Notes: generated from the letters alone by a model not told the origin. Counted from the first letter of the stretch, positions 51,389 to 61,153 are shown. The stretch: 64,000 bases of DNA from Tepidicella baoligensis (GCF_013432195.1 NZ_JACCDB010000009.1:1-64000); one strand, 5' to 3'. A program made the numbers and translations.

Positions 51389-52306
51389 TCAGGTATCGCG
51401 CTTGCGCAGCGAGGTTCGGCGTATGGCTTCGTTGATTTCGGCGATCGTGCGCTCGATGGCATCCTCGTCAAATGCATCGGCGGCGGCCAGGGAGGCTTCG
51501 TCCAGCGAGCCGAAGGACGAGGCGAACGGACGATCCGCCAGCCCCTCCGAGCGTATCACCACTTGGGTGGGTTCGAAGTCGTCGGCGGTGTCCCATTCCA
51601 GGGCCAACAGCGAGACATTGTCACCATGGCGCCCGCCTTTGTGTTCCGCCTCGTTGGCCAGGGTGTTGACGGCATCTTGCAGCGGCACCCCGTGCAGGCC
51701 CGAGGCCACGTCGTCATCGGTCATCACGCCCCACAGGCCGTCGGAACACAGCAGCAGCCGGTCGCCTTGTTCCAGGTCCGCAGGTCCCAGCATGTCGTAC
51801 AGCGGGGGCGTGTCGGAGCCCAGACAGGTGAACAGCACACTGCGGTTGACTCCGGGCGGCAACTGGCGGAACAGCCCGGGCTTGTCATGATAAGAATGAT
51901 CCCGCGTGCGCTGGACCAGATGACCCTGACGCACCCAGTACAGGCGTGAATCCCCGGAATGCAAGGCGCACAGTGCACCGGCCTGTACCACCGCCGCCAC
52001 CAACGTGGTGCGGGGGTTGTCCCGCATGGATTGGGAGCGGGCATAGTCCACGATGGCCTGGTTGGCCGCGAGCACGGTCTGCTCCAGAAAGGCACGGGGA
52101 TCGTCCAGGCGCGGCTTGGCCCTGTCGACGAAGCGTTGGGTGAACACACGCACCGCGATCTCGGCCGCCTTCTCGCCTTCGGGGTGGCCTCCCATGCCAT
52201 CGGCCAGCACCAGTAGCACGGCCTCACGGGTGTAGGTGTAGCCCACCCGGTCTTCGTTCAGCGCTCGGCCACCCTTGCGGCTGACCTGATAGACGGAAAA
52301 CCTCAT
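51389..52306 (-). CDS. PP2C-family protein serine/threonine phosphatase
   Basis: 305 residues. PPM/PP2C metal motifs: [10 protein letters not shown] (Asp), VLADGMGGH (DGxGG), [33 protein letters not shown] and GDNVSLLAL. The C-terminal ~45 residues after the catalytic domain are Asp/Glu-rich. Its start overlaps the kinase stop as ATGA, so it is almost certainly the counter-enzyme of that kinase. Such kinase/phosphatase pairs next to rph are conserved in several betaproteobacteria; their targets here are unknown. Confidence 0.9.
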   Translation of the reverse strand: MRFSVYQVSRKGGRALNEDRVGYTYTREAVLLVLADGMGGHPEGEKAAEIAVRVFTQRFVDRAKPRLDDPRAFLEQTVLAANQAIVDYARSQSMRDNPRTTLVAAVVQAGALCALHSGDSRLYWVRQGHLVQRTRDHSYHDKPGLFRQLPPGVNRSVLFTCLGSDTPPLYDMLGPADLEQGDRLLLCSDGLWGVMTDDDVASGLHGVPLQDAVNTLANEAEHKGGRHGDNVSLLALEWDTADDFEPTQVVIRSEGLADRPFASSFGSLDEASLAAADAFDEDAIERTIAEINEAIRRTSLRKRDT

Positions 52307-53310
52307 GGCTCTTGAAAGCTGGAGCGTTCGGTCGTCTGGGTGGTGACCGCCTTGGCTCCGAGCAGGCCACCGATGCGCAGGCGCATTTTGTCCAACAGGC
52401 CGGGCTGGGTGTAGGAGGGTTCTTCCTCGTGGTTGAGCGCTTTTTGCAGGGCGAACACGGACTGAGGGCGCGACAGCGGGTCGAGCGCCATGCACCACTG
52501 CACGACCTCGATGAGGTTGTCGGAATACAGGCCGCGCAGCCGGGTCATGGCCAAGGCGAGGCGGTCCTTCTCCTGGCGTTGCGGAGCGTCGTGGGGCGGA
52601 TAGCCCTGCATGCACGAATACATGCACGCTCCGACGGCGTAGATGTCGGTCCAGGGACCCAAGCCGGAATGGCGCTTGTACATCTCGGGTGCGGCAAAAC
52701 CAGGGGTGTACATCGGCCGCACGAAGTTGCCCTCGGTGTTCAGCACCTCGCGTGCGGCGCCGAAGTCGATCAGCACGGCCTTGTTCTCGTCGGTGATGAA
52801 GATGTTGGCCGGCTTGATGTCGAGGTGCAGCATCTTGTGCTGATGCACGATGCGCAGCCCGCGCAGGACCTCGTCGAAGAGCGAGCGGATGGTGGCCTCG
52901 CGCAGAATCTTCTTGCGCTTGAGCCCGCGGGCGGCGACGATGAAGTCCTGGAGTGACGCACCTTCCAGGTAGTTCATCACCATATAGACGGTGTCGTTCT
53001 CGCGGAAGAAATTGAGCACGCTCACCACCGAGGGGTGGGAAATTTGGGCCAGTGCACGCCCCTCTTCGAAAAAACTCTTCAGTCCCAGCCGGTACAAGGA
53101 GAGTTTTTCCGGTGGCACCGAAGGCAGCAGCTCTCCTGGCTGACGCACCACCAGCGCCGAAGGCAGGTACTCCTTGAGCGCCACCCGCTGCCCGGTGCTG
53201 TCCAGCGCCAGATAGACCACGCCGAACCCCCCTGCCGCCAGCTGGCGCAGGATGCGATAGCCTCCGATGAGGGTGTCTGGAGGCAACGGGGCGGGTTTGG
53301 TCTTTGACAT
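52303..53310 (-). CDS. Cytoplasmic serine/threonine protein kinase
   Basis: 335 residues without membrane segments. Gly-loop LAAGGFGVVYLA, catalytic Lys in VALKEYLP, catalytic loop LHLDIKPANI and metal-binding IDFGAAR are present. The usual HRD is HLD, so this is a non-RD type kinase. The activation segment ends at APEMYKR. The C-terminal ~50 residues after the kinase core are basic and low in structure. ATG 53310 (MSKTKPAP) is used; the frame extends to TTG 53337. The gene diverges from yicC and forms an operon with the phosphatase. Confidence 0.9.
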   Translation of the reverse strand: MSKTKPAPLPPDTLIGGYRILRQLAAGGFGVVYLALDSTGQRVALKEYLPSALVVRQPGELLPSVPPEKLSLYRLGLKSFFEEGRALAQISHPSVVSVLNFFRENDTVYMVMNYLEGASLQDFIVAARGLKRKKILREATIRSLFDEVLRGLRIVHQHKMLHLDIKPANIFITDENKAVLIDFGAAREVLNTEGNFVRPMYTPGFAAPEMYKRHSGLGPWTDIYAVGACMYSCMQGYPPHDAPQRQEKDRLALAMTRLRGLYSDNLIEVVQWCMALDPLSRPQSVFALQKALNHEEEPSYTQPGLLDKMRLRIGGLLGAKAVTTQTTERSSFQEP

Positions 53311-53363
53311 AATCGAAGATTCGGCGACCCCCAACAACGTTGCAAACAGACTGCGAGTTTTGA

Positions 53364-54272
53364 ATGCCAGTTTACAGCATGACCGGCTACGCCACTGGTC
53401 AAAGCCAGCCCGAGCCGGTGGGCGGATCGGCCGCTGCAGCCGGTGTGCCCCTGGGCCTGGAAATCCGGTCCGTCAACAGCCGCTTCCTGGACTTGAGTTT
53501 CCGCCTCTCCGACGAGTTGCGCCCCAGCGAGCCCGCGCTGCGTGAGCTGATCGGCGCCCGCCTGAAGCGGGGCAAGGTGGAAATCCGGGGCTGGCTCGAA
53601 GGCCGCTCCGACCAGGCGCTGCGCCCCCCGTCGCACGGCGAACTCCAGAAGCTCGCCGGCCTGCAGGACCACATCCGGGCCTGGCTGCCGCAGGCACGCG
53701 AGCTGTCGGTGGCCGAGGTGCTGGGCACGCTGTCGCGCCACGCCACGCCCCCCAGCGGTCTGGCTGAAACCCTGGTCGAGCTGGCCCGTCAGGTGCTCGA
53801 CGACTTCACCGCCTCGCGCGAACGCGAAGGTGCACGGCTCGCCGCCATGTTGCTCGACCGCGTGGCCCAACTGCGCGGGCTGGCCCAGCAAGCCCAGCCA
53901 TTGGTGCCCCAGCTGGTCGCCCTGCAGCGCCAGCGCTTTCTGGAACGCTGGAACGAGGCGCTGGGCAGTGCCCAGGCCGACGCCAGCAGCCAGGCCGCCC
54001 AGGACCGCGCCCTCGCCGAGGCCACCGCCTTTGCCATCCGCATCGACGTGGCCGAAGAACTCACCCGACTGCAATCGCACCTCGAAGAAATCGAACGGCT
54101 TCTGGGCAAGGGCGGCGAAGTCGGGAAACGGCTGGACTTCCTCATCCAGGAACTGCACCGCGAGGCCAACACGCTCGGCAGCAAATCCTCCAGCCTGGAG
54201 CTGACGCGCATCTCGGTGGACATGAAGGTGCTCATCGAACAGATGCGCGAGCAGGTACAGAACCTCGAATGA
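53364..54272 (+). CDS. yicC: YicC-family RNase-like protein
   Basis: 302 residues. The N-terminus [13 protein letters not shown], the [16 protein letters not shown] motif and the C-terminal [22 protein letters not shown] with [20 protein letters not shown] match YicC/YloC endoribonucleases. The family affects small-RNA turnover and stationary-phase survival. It overlaps gmk by ATGA. Confidence 0.93.
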   Translation: MPVYSMTGYATGQSQPEPVGGSAAAAGVPLGLEIRSVNSRFLDLSFRLSDELRPSEPALRELIGARLKRGKVEIRGWLEGRSDQALRPPSHGELQKLAGLQDHIRAWLPQARELSVAEVLGTLSRHATPPSGLAETLVELARQVLDDFTASREREGARLAAMLLDRVAQLRGLAQQAQPLVPQLVALQRQRFLERWNEALGSAQADASSQAAQDRALAEATAFAIRIDVAEELTRLQSHLEEIERLLGKGGEVGKRLDFLIQELHREANTLGSKSSSLELTRISVDMKVLIEQMREQVQNLE

Positions 54273-54895
54273 CCATGGACTATCCCGGCAATCTCTACGT
54301 CGTCGCCGCGCCCAGCGGCACCGGCAAATCCAGCCTCGTGAAAGCGCTGCTCGAAGTCGATTCGCGCATGGAGCTGTCGGTCTCGCACACCACGCGGGCG
54401 CCGCGCGGACAGGAAATGCACGGCCGCGAGTACTACTTCGTGAGCGATGAGGAGTTCGACCGCATGATCGCCGCCGATGCGTTCGTCGAATGGGCCCAGG
54501 TCCACGGCAACCGCTACGGTACCTCGCGCAAGGCGATCGAGGACAAGATCGCCGCCGGCGCAGACATCGTCCTCGAAATCGACTACCAGGGTGCCATCCA
54601 GATCAAGCGCCAGTTTCCCAACGCGGTGCTCATTTTCATCCTGCCACCGAGCTGGGAGGAGTTGCGTGCCCGCTTACAGCGCCGCGCGGAAGACAGCGAC
54701 GAAGTCATCGAGCTGCGTCTGCGCAATGCCGCCGAGGAGGTGGCGCATGTCGATCATTTCGATTTCGTTATAATCAATGAGTTGTTCGAGCGGGCGCTGT
54801 TCGACCTCAAAGCCATTGCGCACGCTCAACGCCTCAAGGTTGCGGCTCAGCGTCGCGCCCGCGCAGACACGTTCCGCGCTCTGAACATTGGCTGA
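54269..54895 (+). CDS. gmk: Guanylate kinase
   Basis: 208 residues. P-loop [13 protein letters not shown]-binding [34 protein letters not shown] and the Asp in [11 protein letters not shown] are intact. It makes GDP from GMP. The ATG at 54269 overlaps the yicC stop; the next ATG at 54275 is also possible. It precedes rpoZ and the (p)ppGpp enzyme, the usual order linking GTP supply and the stringent response. Confidence 0.96.
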   Translation: MTMDYPGNLYVVAAPSGTGKSSLVKALLEVDSRMELSVSHTTRAPRGQEMHGREYYFVSDEEFDRMIAADAFVEWAQVHGNRYGTSRKAIEDKIAAGADIVLEIDYQGAIQIKRQFPNAVLIFILPPSWEELRARLQRRAEDSDEVIELRLRNAAEEVAHVDHFDFVIINELFERALFDLKAIAHAQRLKVAAQRRARADTFRALNIG

Positions 54896-54921
54896 CACCC
54901 CTACACACGCACGGAGCCCAC

Positions 54922-55125
54922 ATGGCACGCATCACCGTTGAAGACTGCCTGGAAAAGATTCCCAACCGCTTCCAGCTCGTCCTGGTCGCCACCTACCGCG
55001 CGCGCATGCTCAACCAGGGCCACACGCCCAAGATCGAGACCCGCAACAAGGCCGGTGTGACCGCGCTGCGCGAAATCGCGGCCGGTAAGGTTGGACTGGA
55101 AATGCTCAAAAAGGTCCCGGTCTGA
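54922..55125 (+). CDS. rpoZ: RNA polymerase omega subunit
   Basis: 67 residues. [24 protein letters not shown] and ARML-x3[25 protein letters not shown] are the conserved omega features. It stabilises beta' and forms part of a ppGpp site on polymerase. A strong terminator follows, so gmk-rpoZ ends here and the spoT-like gene has its own start. Confidence 0.95.
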   Translation: MARITVEDCLEKIPNRFQLVLVATYRARMLNQGHTPKIETRNKAGVTALREIAAGKVGLEMLKKVPV

Positions 55126-55143
55126 ACCGCTGGATCCCACTCG

Positions 55144-55175
55144 AAAAGCACCGCCTGGCCGGTGCTTTTTGTTTT
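55144..55175 (+). terminator. Rho-independent terminator after rpoZ
   Basis: AAAAGCACCG (55144-55153) pairs with CGGTGCTTTT (55160-55169) around a 6-base loop, followed by TTTTTG and a further T-run. Confidence 0.85.
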
Positions 55176-55262
55176 TCAGCGGTGCATACCGAGGGGCGCT
55201 TTTTCTGCCGCTTTTCCCTTACCACCCCGCGGCGGCGCAACTCCGGCTAAAGTAAAGGGTCT

Positions 55263-57518
55263 ATGACGGATCATGCGACAACCACGCCAGCGATGAGCCC
55301 GGTACAGGCGGCCTCCAGTGCCGCCGCGGCCAGCTTTGCGGCACTGGAGGCCCGGCTCGACTACCTCAACGCGGCCGAAATCGAGCTGGTCCGCCAAGCT
55401 TACCGCTTCGCCGACGAAGCCCACCTGGGGCAGTTGCGCAAGAACGGCGACCCTTACATCACCCACCCGATCGCGGTGGCCCAGCAGTGCACCGAGTGGA
55501 AACTCGACGCACAGGCCCTGTGCGCCGCCCTCATGCACGACGTGCTGGAAGACTGTGGCGTCTCCAAGGCCGATATGGCCGAACGCTTCGGCCCGCAGAT
55601 CACCGAGCTGGTCGATGGACTCACCAAGCTCGACAAGCTCGAACTCCACAGTCGCGAGCAAAACCAGGCCGAATCCTTCCGCAAGATGCTGCTGGCCATG
55701 GCGCGCGATGTGCGCGTCATCCTCATCAAGCTGGCCGACCGCACCCACAACATGCGCACCATGGGCGACATGCCCCGCAGCAAGTGGGAGCGTATCAGCC
55801 GTGAAACGCTGGACGTCTATGCCCCGATCGCCCACCGCCTGGGCCTGAACAACAACTACCGCGAACTGCAGGACCTGGCCTTCAAACACCTGCACCCCTG
55901 GCGTTACAAAGCCCTGTCCAAAGCCCTGGAAAAATCGCGCAGCCGCCGCAAAGACCTGATTGCTCGCGTGCAAGGCGAAGTGGAATCGGCCTTTCGCCGG
56001 CACGGAATCGAGGTGCGCATCCTCGGCCGCGAAAAGACGCTGTATTCCGTGTACCGCAAGATGGACCAGAAACACCTGTCCTTTGCGCAGGTGACCGACA
56101 TCTACGGTTTCCGCATCATCCTGCCCGACCTGCTGGACTGCTACCAGGCGCTGGGCATTTTGCATCAGCTCTACAAGCCGCTGCCGGGCAAGTTCCGCGA
56201 CTACATCGCCATTCCGAAGATGAATGGCTATCAGTCGCTGCACACCACGCTGGTGGGACCGTTCGGCACCAACATCGAGTTCCAGCTCCGCACCCACACC
56301 ATGGATGTGGTGGCCGAGTCCGGCGTGGCCGCGCACTGGCTCTACAAAGCGAGCGATCCGAACAGCCCCGCCTCGCAAGACCTCAACACCCAGTGGTTGC
56401 AGTCGCTGCTCGACATCCAGCAGGAAACCCATGACGCCGCTGAATTCTGGGATCACGTCAAGATCGACCTTTTCCCCGACTCGGTTTATGTGTTCACGCC
56501 CAAGAGCCGGATCATGGCCCTGCCGCGTGGGGCCACGGCGGTCGATTTCGCTTATGCCATTCACAGTGACGTGGGCAACCGCGCCATCGGGGCCAAGATC
56601 AACGGCGAACAAGCGCCGCTGCGCAGCGAACTCAACAATGGGGACGTGGTGGAAATCATCACTTCGCCCCATGCGCGACCCAACCCGAGTTGGCTCGGCT
56701 TTGTCAAGACCGGACGGGCCCGCTCGAAGATACGGCACCACCTCAAGACGCTGGCCGAGGAAGAGTCCCTCGCTCTTGGTGAGCGGCTGCTGCGTCAGGC
56801 CCTGCGCGCCGAGGGCATCGCGGCGCTCCCGCCCGACGACGAGGCCCACCAGGAAGTCTGGGAAAAGCTGCTGCGCTTCACCGGCAACCGGCACCGCGGC
56901 GAATTGCTGACCGACATCGGGCTGGGCCGGCGCATCGCCAGTATGGTGAGCAAAAAGCTGGCCTCTTTGCTCAGCGAAATGGGGCAAAAACCCGATCTGC
57001 TGCTCATCAGCCAGGAGCGTTTCGGCGCGGCCACCGAAGACCAGCCGAGCCAAGGCGTGGTCACGCTCGATGGCAGCGAAGGCACTTCCGTCCAGTACGC
57101 CACCTGCTGCCACCCCATCCCCGGCGACCGCATCATCGGCTACCTGGGCAAGGGTGAAGGGCTGGTGGTCCACACCGACGACTGCCCTCACGGCGTCAAG
57201 CTGCTGCATCGCGATGCGGAGCGTTTTATCGAGGTGGAATGGTCCGAGGAGCCGACCCGCTCGTTCGAATCCGCCGTGGTGGTCACAGTGAACAACGGCA
57301 AGGGTGTCCTGGCCAAGGTGGCCGCCGCGCTGGCCAGCGCCGAAGCCGACATCAACCACATCTACATGGGCGACGAGCCAGCCCAATCCACCACCGAGCT
57401 GCGTTTCGTGCTCGCGGTGCGTGACCGCGCCCACCTGGCTCAAGTGTTGCGTCAGCTCAAACGCACGCCTTCGGTGATCCGTGCCCAGCGCGTCAGGCCG
57501 ACGCGGCCGGGTAGCTGA
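55263..57518 (+). CDS. spoT: Bifunctional (p)ppGpp synthetase/hydrolase (RelA/SpoT homologue)
   Basis: 751 residues. An intact HD hydrolase domain is visible (CAALMHDVLEDC, LIKLADRTHNMRT), followed by the synthetase domain (VTDIYGFRI, KMNGYQSLHT, IEFQLRTHTMD), a TGS domain (VFTPKSRIMALPRGATAVDFAYAIH), the conserved Cys-rich helical segment (QYATCCHPIPGD) and a C-terminal ACT domain. It should make and destroy (p)ppGpp. The gene lies downstream of rpoZ, the usual SpoT position. Its last 26 bases overlap the end of greB. Confidence 0.94.
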   Translation: MTDHATTTPAMSPVQAASSAAAASFAALEARLDYLNAAEIELVRQAYRFADEAHLGQLRKNGDPYITHPIAVAQQCTEWKLDAQALCAALMHDVLEDCGVSKADMAERFGPQITELVDGLTKLDKLELHSREQNQAESFRKMLLAMARDVRVILIKLADRTHNMRTMGDMPRSKWERISRETLDVYAPIAHRLGLNNNYRELQDLAFKHLHPWRYKALSKALEKSRSRRKDLIARVQGEVESAFRRHGIEVRILGREKTLYSVYRKMDQKHLSFAQVTDIYGFRIILPDLLDCYQALGILHQLYKPLPGKFRDYIAIPKMNGYQSLHTTLVGPFGTNIEFQLRTHTMDVVAESGVAAHWLYKASDPNSPASQDLNTQWLQSLLDIQQETHDAAEFWDHVKIDLFPDSVYVFTPKSRIMALPRGATAVDFAYAIHSDVGNRAIGAKINGEQAPLRSELNNGDVVEIITSPHARPNPSWLGFVKTGRARSKIRHHLKTLAEEESLALGERLLRQALRAEGIAALPPDDEAHQEVWEKLLRFTGNRHRGELLTDIGLGRRIASMVSKKLASLLSEMGQKPDLLLISQERFGAATEDQPSQGVVTLDGSEGTSVQYATCCHPIPGDRIIGYLGKGEGLVVHTDDCPHGVKLLHRDAERFIEVEWSEEPTRSFESAVVVTVNNGKGVLAKVAAALASAEADINHIYMGDEPAQSTTELRFVLAVRDRAHLAQVLRQLKRTPSVIRAQRVRPTRPGS

Positions 57519-58053
57519 CCTCCAGTATCTCCAACGTCTCCCAGCCGGTAGGGGTGAGCAGGCGCACCTCGTCGCCCTCGCGTGCCTTGAGCAAGGCCTG
57601 TGCCACCGGCGACACCCAGCTCACCTGCCCCTGGGTGGTATCGGCCTCGTCGATGCCAAGGATGGTGACCGTGGTTTCGCTGCCGTCCTCACGCGCAAAC
57701 CTGACCGTGGCACCGAAGAACACCTGGTCCTTGCCGTGGTGTTGCGAAGGGTCCACCACCACGGCGGCATCGAGTCGCTTGGTCAGGAAGCGGATGCGGC
57801 GGTCGATTTCGCGCAGGCGCTTCTTGCCGTACAGATAGTCGCCGTTTTCGGAGCGGTCGCCGTTGCTCGCCGCCCAATGCACCACCTCGACCACGCGCGG
57901 GCGCTCCACATCCAGCAGATGCAGCAGTTCCGCCCGCAGGCGGTCATGGCCGGCCTGGGTCATGTAGTTCTTGCCCCCGGCCGGCAGGGCCGGGCCATCG
58001 GGCACATCGTCGTCTTCGGGGGTATCGGTTTCTCGGGTGAATGCTTTGCTCAT
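57493..58053 (-). CDS. greB: Transcription elongation factor GreB
   Basis: 186 residues. An N-terminal coiled coil (about 30-100) carries the acidic tip segment NGDRSENGDYLYGKKRLREIDRR, with the conserved catalytic acids. The C-terminal FKBP-like domain ends with TPTGWETLEILEV. The basic-patch and length favour GreB over GreA. It reactivates backtracked polymerase by RNA cleavage. An extra ~20 acidic residues precede the usual N-terminus. Confidence 0.92.
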   Translation of the reverse strand: MSKAFTRETDTPEDDDVPDGPALPAGGKNYMTQAGHDRLRAELLHLLDVERPRVVEVVHWAASNGDRSENGDYLYGKKRLREIDRRIRFLTKRLDAAVVVDPSQHHGKDQVFFGATVRFAREDGSETTVTILGIDEADTTQGQVSWVSPVAQALLKAREGDEVRLLTPTGWETLEILEVSYPAASA

Positions 58054-58167
58054 GGGTTGCGTGTGGCTGCCGTCAGGGTGTCCAGAGGGGTCGATTGTCC
58101 AATATCGTTCAGGACTCTGGGGCCGGGTCTGCTAGCATCGGTGTCCCCATATTCGCCTGTCCCCGCC

Positions 58168-58995
58168 ATGACCTACTGCGTCGCCGTGAAACTCAAGGCC
58201 GGCATGGTCTTTCTGTCCGATTCCCGCACCAACGCTGGATTGGACCAGATCAGCACCTTCCGCAAGATGATCGTTTACGAAAAGCCGGGCGACCGCTTCA
58301 TGTGCCTGCTGTCGGCCGGCAACCTCAGCATCTCGCAGTCGATCCGCGAAATCCTGCAGGTCGAACAGCTCAAGGACGCCGACAGCGGCGAACCCATCAC
58401 GATCTGGAATGCCAAAAGCATGTTCGACGCGGCGCGGGTACTCGGTTCGGCCGTGCGCCATGTGTACCAGCGCGACGGCGAATCGCTCAAACGCGCGGGG
58501 GTCGAGTTCAACGTGAGCATGATCTTTGGCGGTCAGATCGCCGGTGAAGGCATGCGCCTGTTCCAGGTTTATTCACCGGGCAACTTCATCGAGGCCACAC
58601 CCGAAACGCCTTTCTTCCAGATCGGAGAGAGCAAATACGGCAAGCCAGTGCTCGACCGCGTGATCACCCCCGAGACGCCGCTGGACGAAGCCGCCAAGTG
58701 CGTGCTCATCTCCATGGACTCGACGCTGAAGTCCAACCTCTCGGTCGGCCTGCCGTTGGACATGGCGGTCTACCAGACTGACAGCCTGCGCAGCGACCGC
58801 ATCGTCTGCATCGACCATCACAACCCCTATTTCCGTATGCTGCGCGAGACCTGGGGCCAACGCTTGCGCGAGGTGTTCGACAGCATCGACCATCCCGCCT
58901 GGGACGGCCGCCCGACCGATGCCCCGCTCATGGAAGGCAGCAGCCGCCACGCCCCGCTCAAGAAAATCACCAGCCCGCAGGAAAAACTGATCTGA
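58168..58995 (+). CDS. Anbu-type bacterial proteasome homologue (Ntn hydrolase)
   Basis: 275 residues. After Met1 the sequence TYCVAVKLKAGMVFLSDSRTNAGLD matches the Anbu family in outline, with Thr2 as the candidate N-terminal nucleophile and the SDSRTNAG/ISTFRK signature. In other bacteria Anbu forms open-ring self-assemblies and its gene lies with an ATP-grasp, an alpha-E and a transglutaminase-like gene. None of those is here; instead a serine hydrolase gene overlaps its stop. Substrate and physiological role are unknown. Confidence 0.87.
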   Translation: MTYCVAVKLKAGMVFLSDSRTNAGLDQISTFRKMIVYEKPGDRFMCLLSAGNLSISQSIREILQVEQLKDADSGEPITIWNAKSMFDAARVLGSAVRHVYQRDGESLKRAGVEFNVSMIFGGQIAGEGMRLFQVYSPGNFIEATPETPFFQIGESKYGKPVLDRVITPETPLDEAAKCVLISMDSTLKSNLSVGLPLDMAVYQTDSLRSDRIVCIDHHNPYFRMLRETWGQRLREVFDSIDHPAWDGRPTDAPLMEGSSRHAPLKKITSPQEKLI

Positions 58996-59864
58996 TGCCC
59001 GCGCCCATGACTCCCTCCAACACCCCCGCGATCGTTTTTTCCCACGGCAACAGCTTCCCCGGCGCCACCTACCGCGTGATCTTCGAAGCCCTGCGCGCAC
59101 GCGGCTACCGGGTCGAGGCGGTGGACAAATACGGCCATGATCCGGCCTACCCGGTCACCAGCAATTGGCCGCACCTGGTGCAGCAACTGGCCGATTTCGT
59201 GGTCAACCAATGCGCGGGCCACACCGGCCCCCTGTTCCTGGTTGGCCATTCCCTCGGAGGCTTTCTCAGCCTGATGTGCGCCGCCAAACACCCCGAACTC
59301 GCCGGCATGAAGGTCCGTGGCGTGGTGATGCTCGACTCGCCCGTGCTGGGTGGCTGGCGTGCCCGCGCACTGCAAGCGGCCAAGCACACCCGGCTCATCG
59401 GAGCCCTGTCACCCGGACAGGTGAGTCGCAAGCGGCGCAACACCTGGGCCAATGCAGAGGAGGCCATGGCCCACTTCGCCCGCAAGAAGAGCTTTGCGCG
59501 CTGGGACCCGCGCGTGCTGCGCGACTACATCGAACACGGCACGCACGACGTGGCCACGGCCACCGGCACCAAGCGTGTGCTGAGCTTCGACCGCGACATC
59601 GAAACGCGCATCTACAACACCCTGCCCCACAACCTGGACCGCCTGCTGCGCCGCCACCCGCTGCAGTGCCCGGTGGCTTTTATCGGGGGGACCGAATCGG
59701 CCGAAATGCGCCAGGTAGGCATGGCGATGACGCATCGACTGGTGGGCAAGACGCCGAGCGAACGCCTGCAAATGATCGAAGGCACGCACCTGTTCCCCAT
59801 GGAACGGCCCGAGGAGACCGCCATGGCCATCGACCGGGCCCTGCGCAGCTTCATGGCCGATTGA
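58995..59864 (+). CDS. Alpha/beta hydrolase coupled to the Anbu gene
   Basis: 289 residues. FSHGNSFPGATYR marks the oxyanion region, the nucleophile elbow is VGHSLGGFL, and acidic and His residues are near the C-terminus (GGTESAEMR, IEGTHLFPM). It is a general esterase/lipase-type hydrolase with unknown substrate. The start ATG overlaps the Anbu stop as TGATG, so the two are translated together. The last 14 bases overlap the convergent MFS gene. Confidence 0.85.
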   Translation: MPAPMTPSNTPAIVFSHGNSFPGATYRVIFEALRARGYRVEAVDKYGHDPAYPVTSNWPHLVQQLADFVVNQCAGHTGPLFLVGHSLGGFLSLMCAAKHPELAGMKVRGVVMLDSPVLGGWRARALQAAKHTRLIGALSPGQVSRKRRNTWANAEEAMAHFARKKSFARWDPRVLRDYIEHGTHDVATATGTKRVLSFDRDIETRIYNTLPHNLDRLLRRHPLQCPVAFIGGTESAEMRQVGMAMTHRLVGKTPSERLQMIEGTHLFPMERPEETAMAIDRALRSFMAD

Positions 59865-61140
59865 GATCGGCTGGCGGGGCCTCTGCGCCAGGCTCCTCGG
59901 TTTTGGCGTCGGCCACCGGTGTCCGAGGGTCCAGTTGCAGCACGGCTTGCGAGCCGGTACCCATCATCACGAAGTCGAACTTCTCGGCCTCGGGCACCGG
60001 GGCGGCTGCGCGGATGCGCTTGACCGCGTACAGCGACAGCAACGTCAACACCAGCGCAAAGTACAGCATCAGGCTTTCGGGCTGCAAAACATCCATGAAG
60101 ATGCCGGCCAGAGTCGGTCCCAGCGCAGCCCCGATGCCATGCACCAGCAGCAAACCGCCGGTGACCTCCAGCACGCGGGAGGAGTCCACCAGGTCGTTCA
60201 CATGCGCCACACTCAGGCCATAGACGGTGAACACCAAGCCGCCGAATAGCAGACCGATGGCGATCACCACCCACTCCGCGTGGCGGGCCAGCACGAAGGC
60301 CAGCACGGCCAACACGGCGCTGAGCACCATCACCCACAGCAACACGTGGCGTCGGTCGTGCCGGTCGGAGTAATGCCCCACCGGCCATTGGAAGATGGCT
60401 CCTCCCAGAATGGTGGCCGCCATGAACGCGGCCACGCCCGCTTCGGAAAACCCCACGCCCTGGGCAAAGACGGCCCCCATGCCATAGAACGCCCCGTTGA
60501 TGAGCCCGGAACCCACCGCTCCAGCCACCCCCAATGGCGAGGTCTGGTACAGATAGCGCAGGCTCAGCCGGGGAGCTTCCACCGGCTCTGGCTCGTCCAC
60601 CGGCGTCAGCGTGATCGGCAACAGCGCAAAAGAAAACATGATCGACACCAGCACGAACGGCACGAAGCCCAGCGTGTCGCCCACCAGAATCAGCCACTGG
60701 CCCAGCGCCAACGCCACGAAGTTCACCGACATGTACACCGCGAACACCCGCCCCCGGTGCTGTGTGGGCGCGACGGTGTTGAGCCAGCTCTCCACCACGA
60801 TATACAGCCCCACCAGGCAAATGCCAGTGATGAAACGCAACGCCCCCCAGAACCACGGATCCACCCACAGCGCGTGCAGAATGGGCATGGTGGACGCCAG
60901 TGATGCCATGGCCGCGAAGGCCCGGATGTGCCCCACGCGGCGGATGATTATGGGGCACACGAAGGTGCCGAACACGAAACCCACGAAATAGGCCGACATG
61001 ACCAGCCCGAGCACCACGCCCGAAAAGTCGGCCATGCCGCCGCGCAGCCCCACCACGGAAAACAGCAGGCCCACGCCCACCACCAGCAAACCCACGCCGC
61101 TGAGCAGCGACGACAACGGCAACAGCAATCGGTTCATCAC
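59851..61140 (-). CDS. MFS transporter, YcaD-like
   Basis: 429 residues with about 12 membrane helices. The A-loop between helices 2 and 3 reads GFVFGTFVCPIIIRRVGHIRAFA, and QHRGRVFAVYMSVNFVALALGQ and WPVGHYSDRHDRRHVL are further family segments. YcaD-like proteins are putative sugar or drug exporters with no proven substrate. The C-terminal ~40 residues are hydrophilic and Pro/Glu-rich. It ends against the alpha/beta hydrolase gene and lies 13 bases downstream of uppP. Confidence 0.87.
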   Translation of the reverse strand: MMNRLLLPLSSLLSGVGLLVVGVGLLFSVVGLRGGMADFSGVVLGLVMSAYFVGFVFGTFVCPIIIRRVGHIRAFAAMASLASTMPILHALWVDPWFWGALRFITGICLVGLYIVVESWLNTVAPTQHRGRVFAVYMSVNFVALALGQWLILVGDTLGFVPFVLVSIMFSFALLPITLTPVDEPEPVEAPRLSLRYLYQTSPLGVAGAVGSGLINGAFYGMGAVFAQGVGFSEAGVAAFMAATILGGAIFQWPVGHYSDRHDRRHVLLWVMVLSAVLAVLAFVLARHAEWVVIAIGLLFGGLVFTVYGLSVAHVNDLVDSSRVLEVTGGLLLVHGIGAALGPTLAGIFMDVLQPESLMLYFALVLTLLSLYAVKRIRAAAPVPEAEKFDFVMMGTGSQAVLQLDPRTPVADAKTEEPGAEAPPADLNRP

Positions 61141-61153
61141 CGTGGGAACCGTT

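Noticed and set aside
55176-57443. 755-codon open frame antisense to the (p)ppGpp enzyme
   Set aside because: Shadow frame with no recognisable motif; the plus-strand gene has HD, synthetase, TGS and ACT domains.
58168-58995. HslV or BPH identity for the proteasome-like protein
   Set aside because: The N-terminal TYCVAVKL, the SDSRTNAG signature and the 275-residue length fit Anbu better than the shorter HslV/BPH proteins, and no hslU is adjacent.
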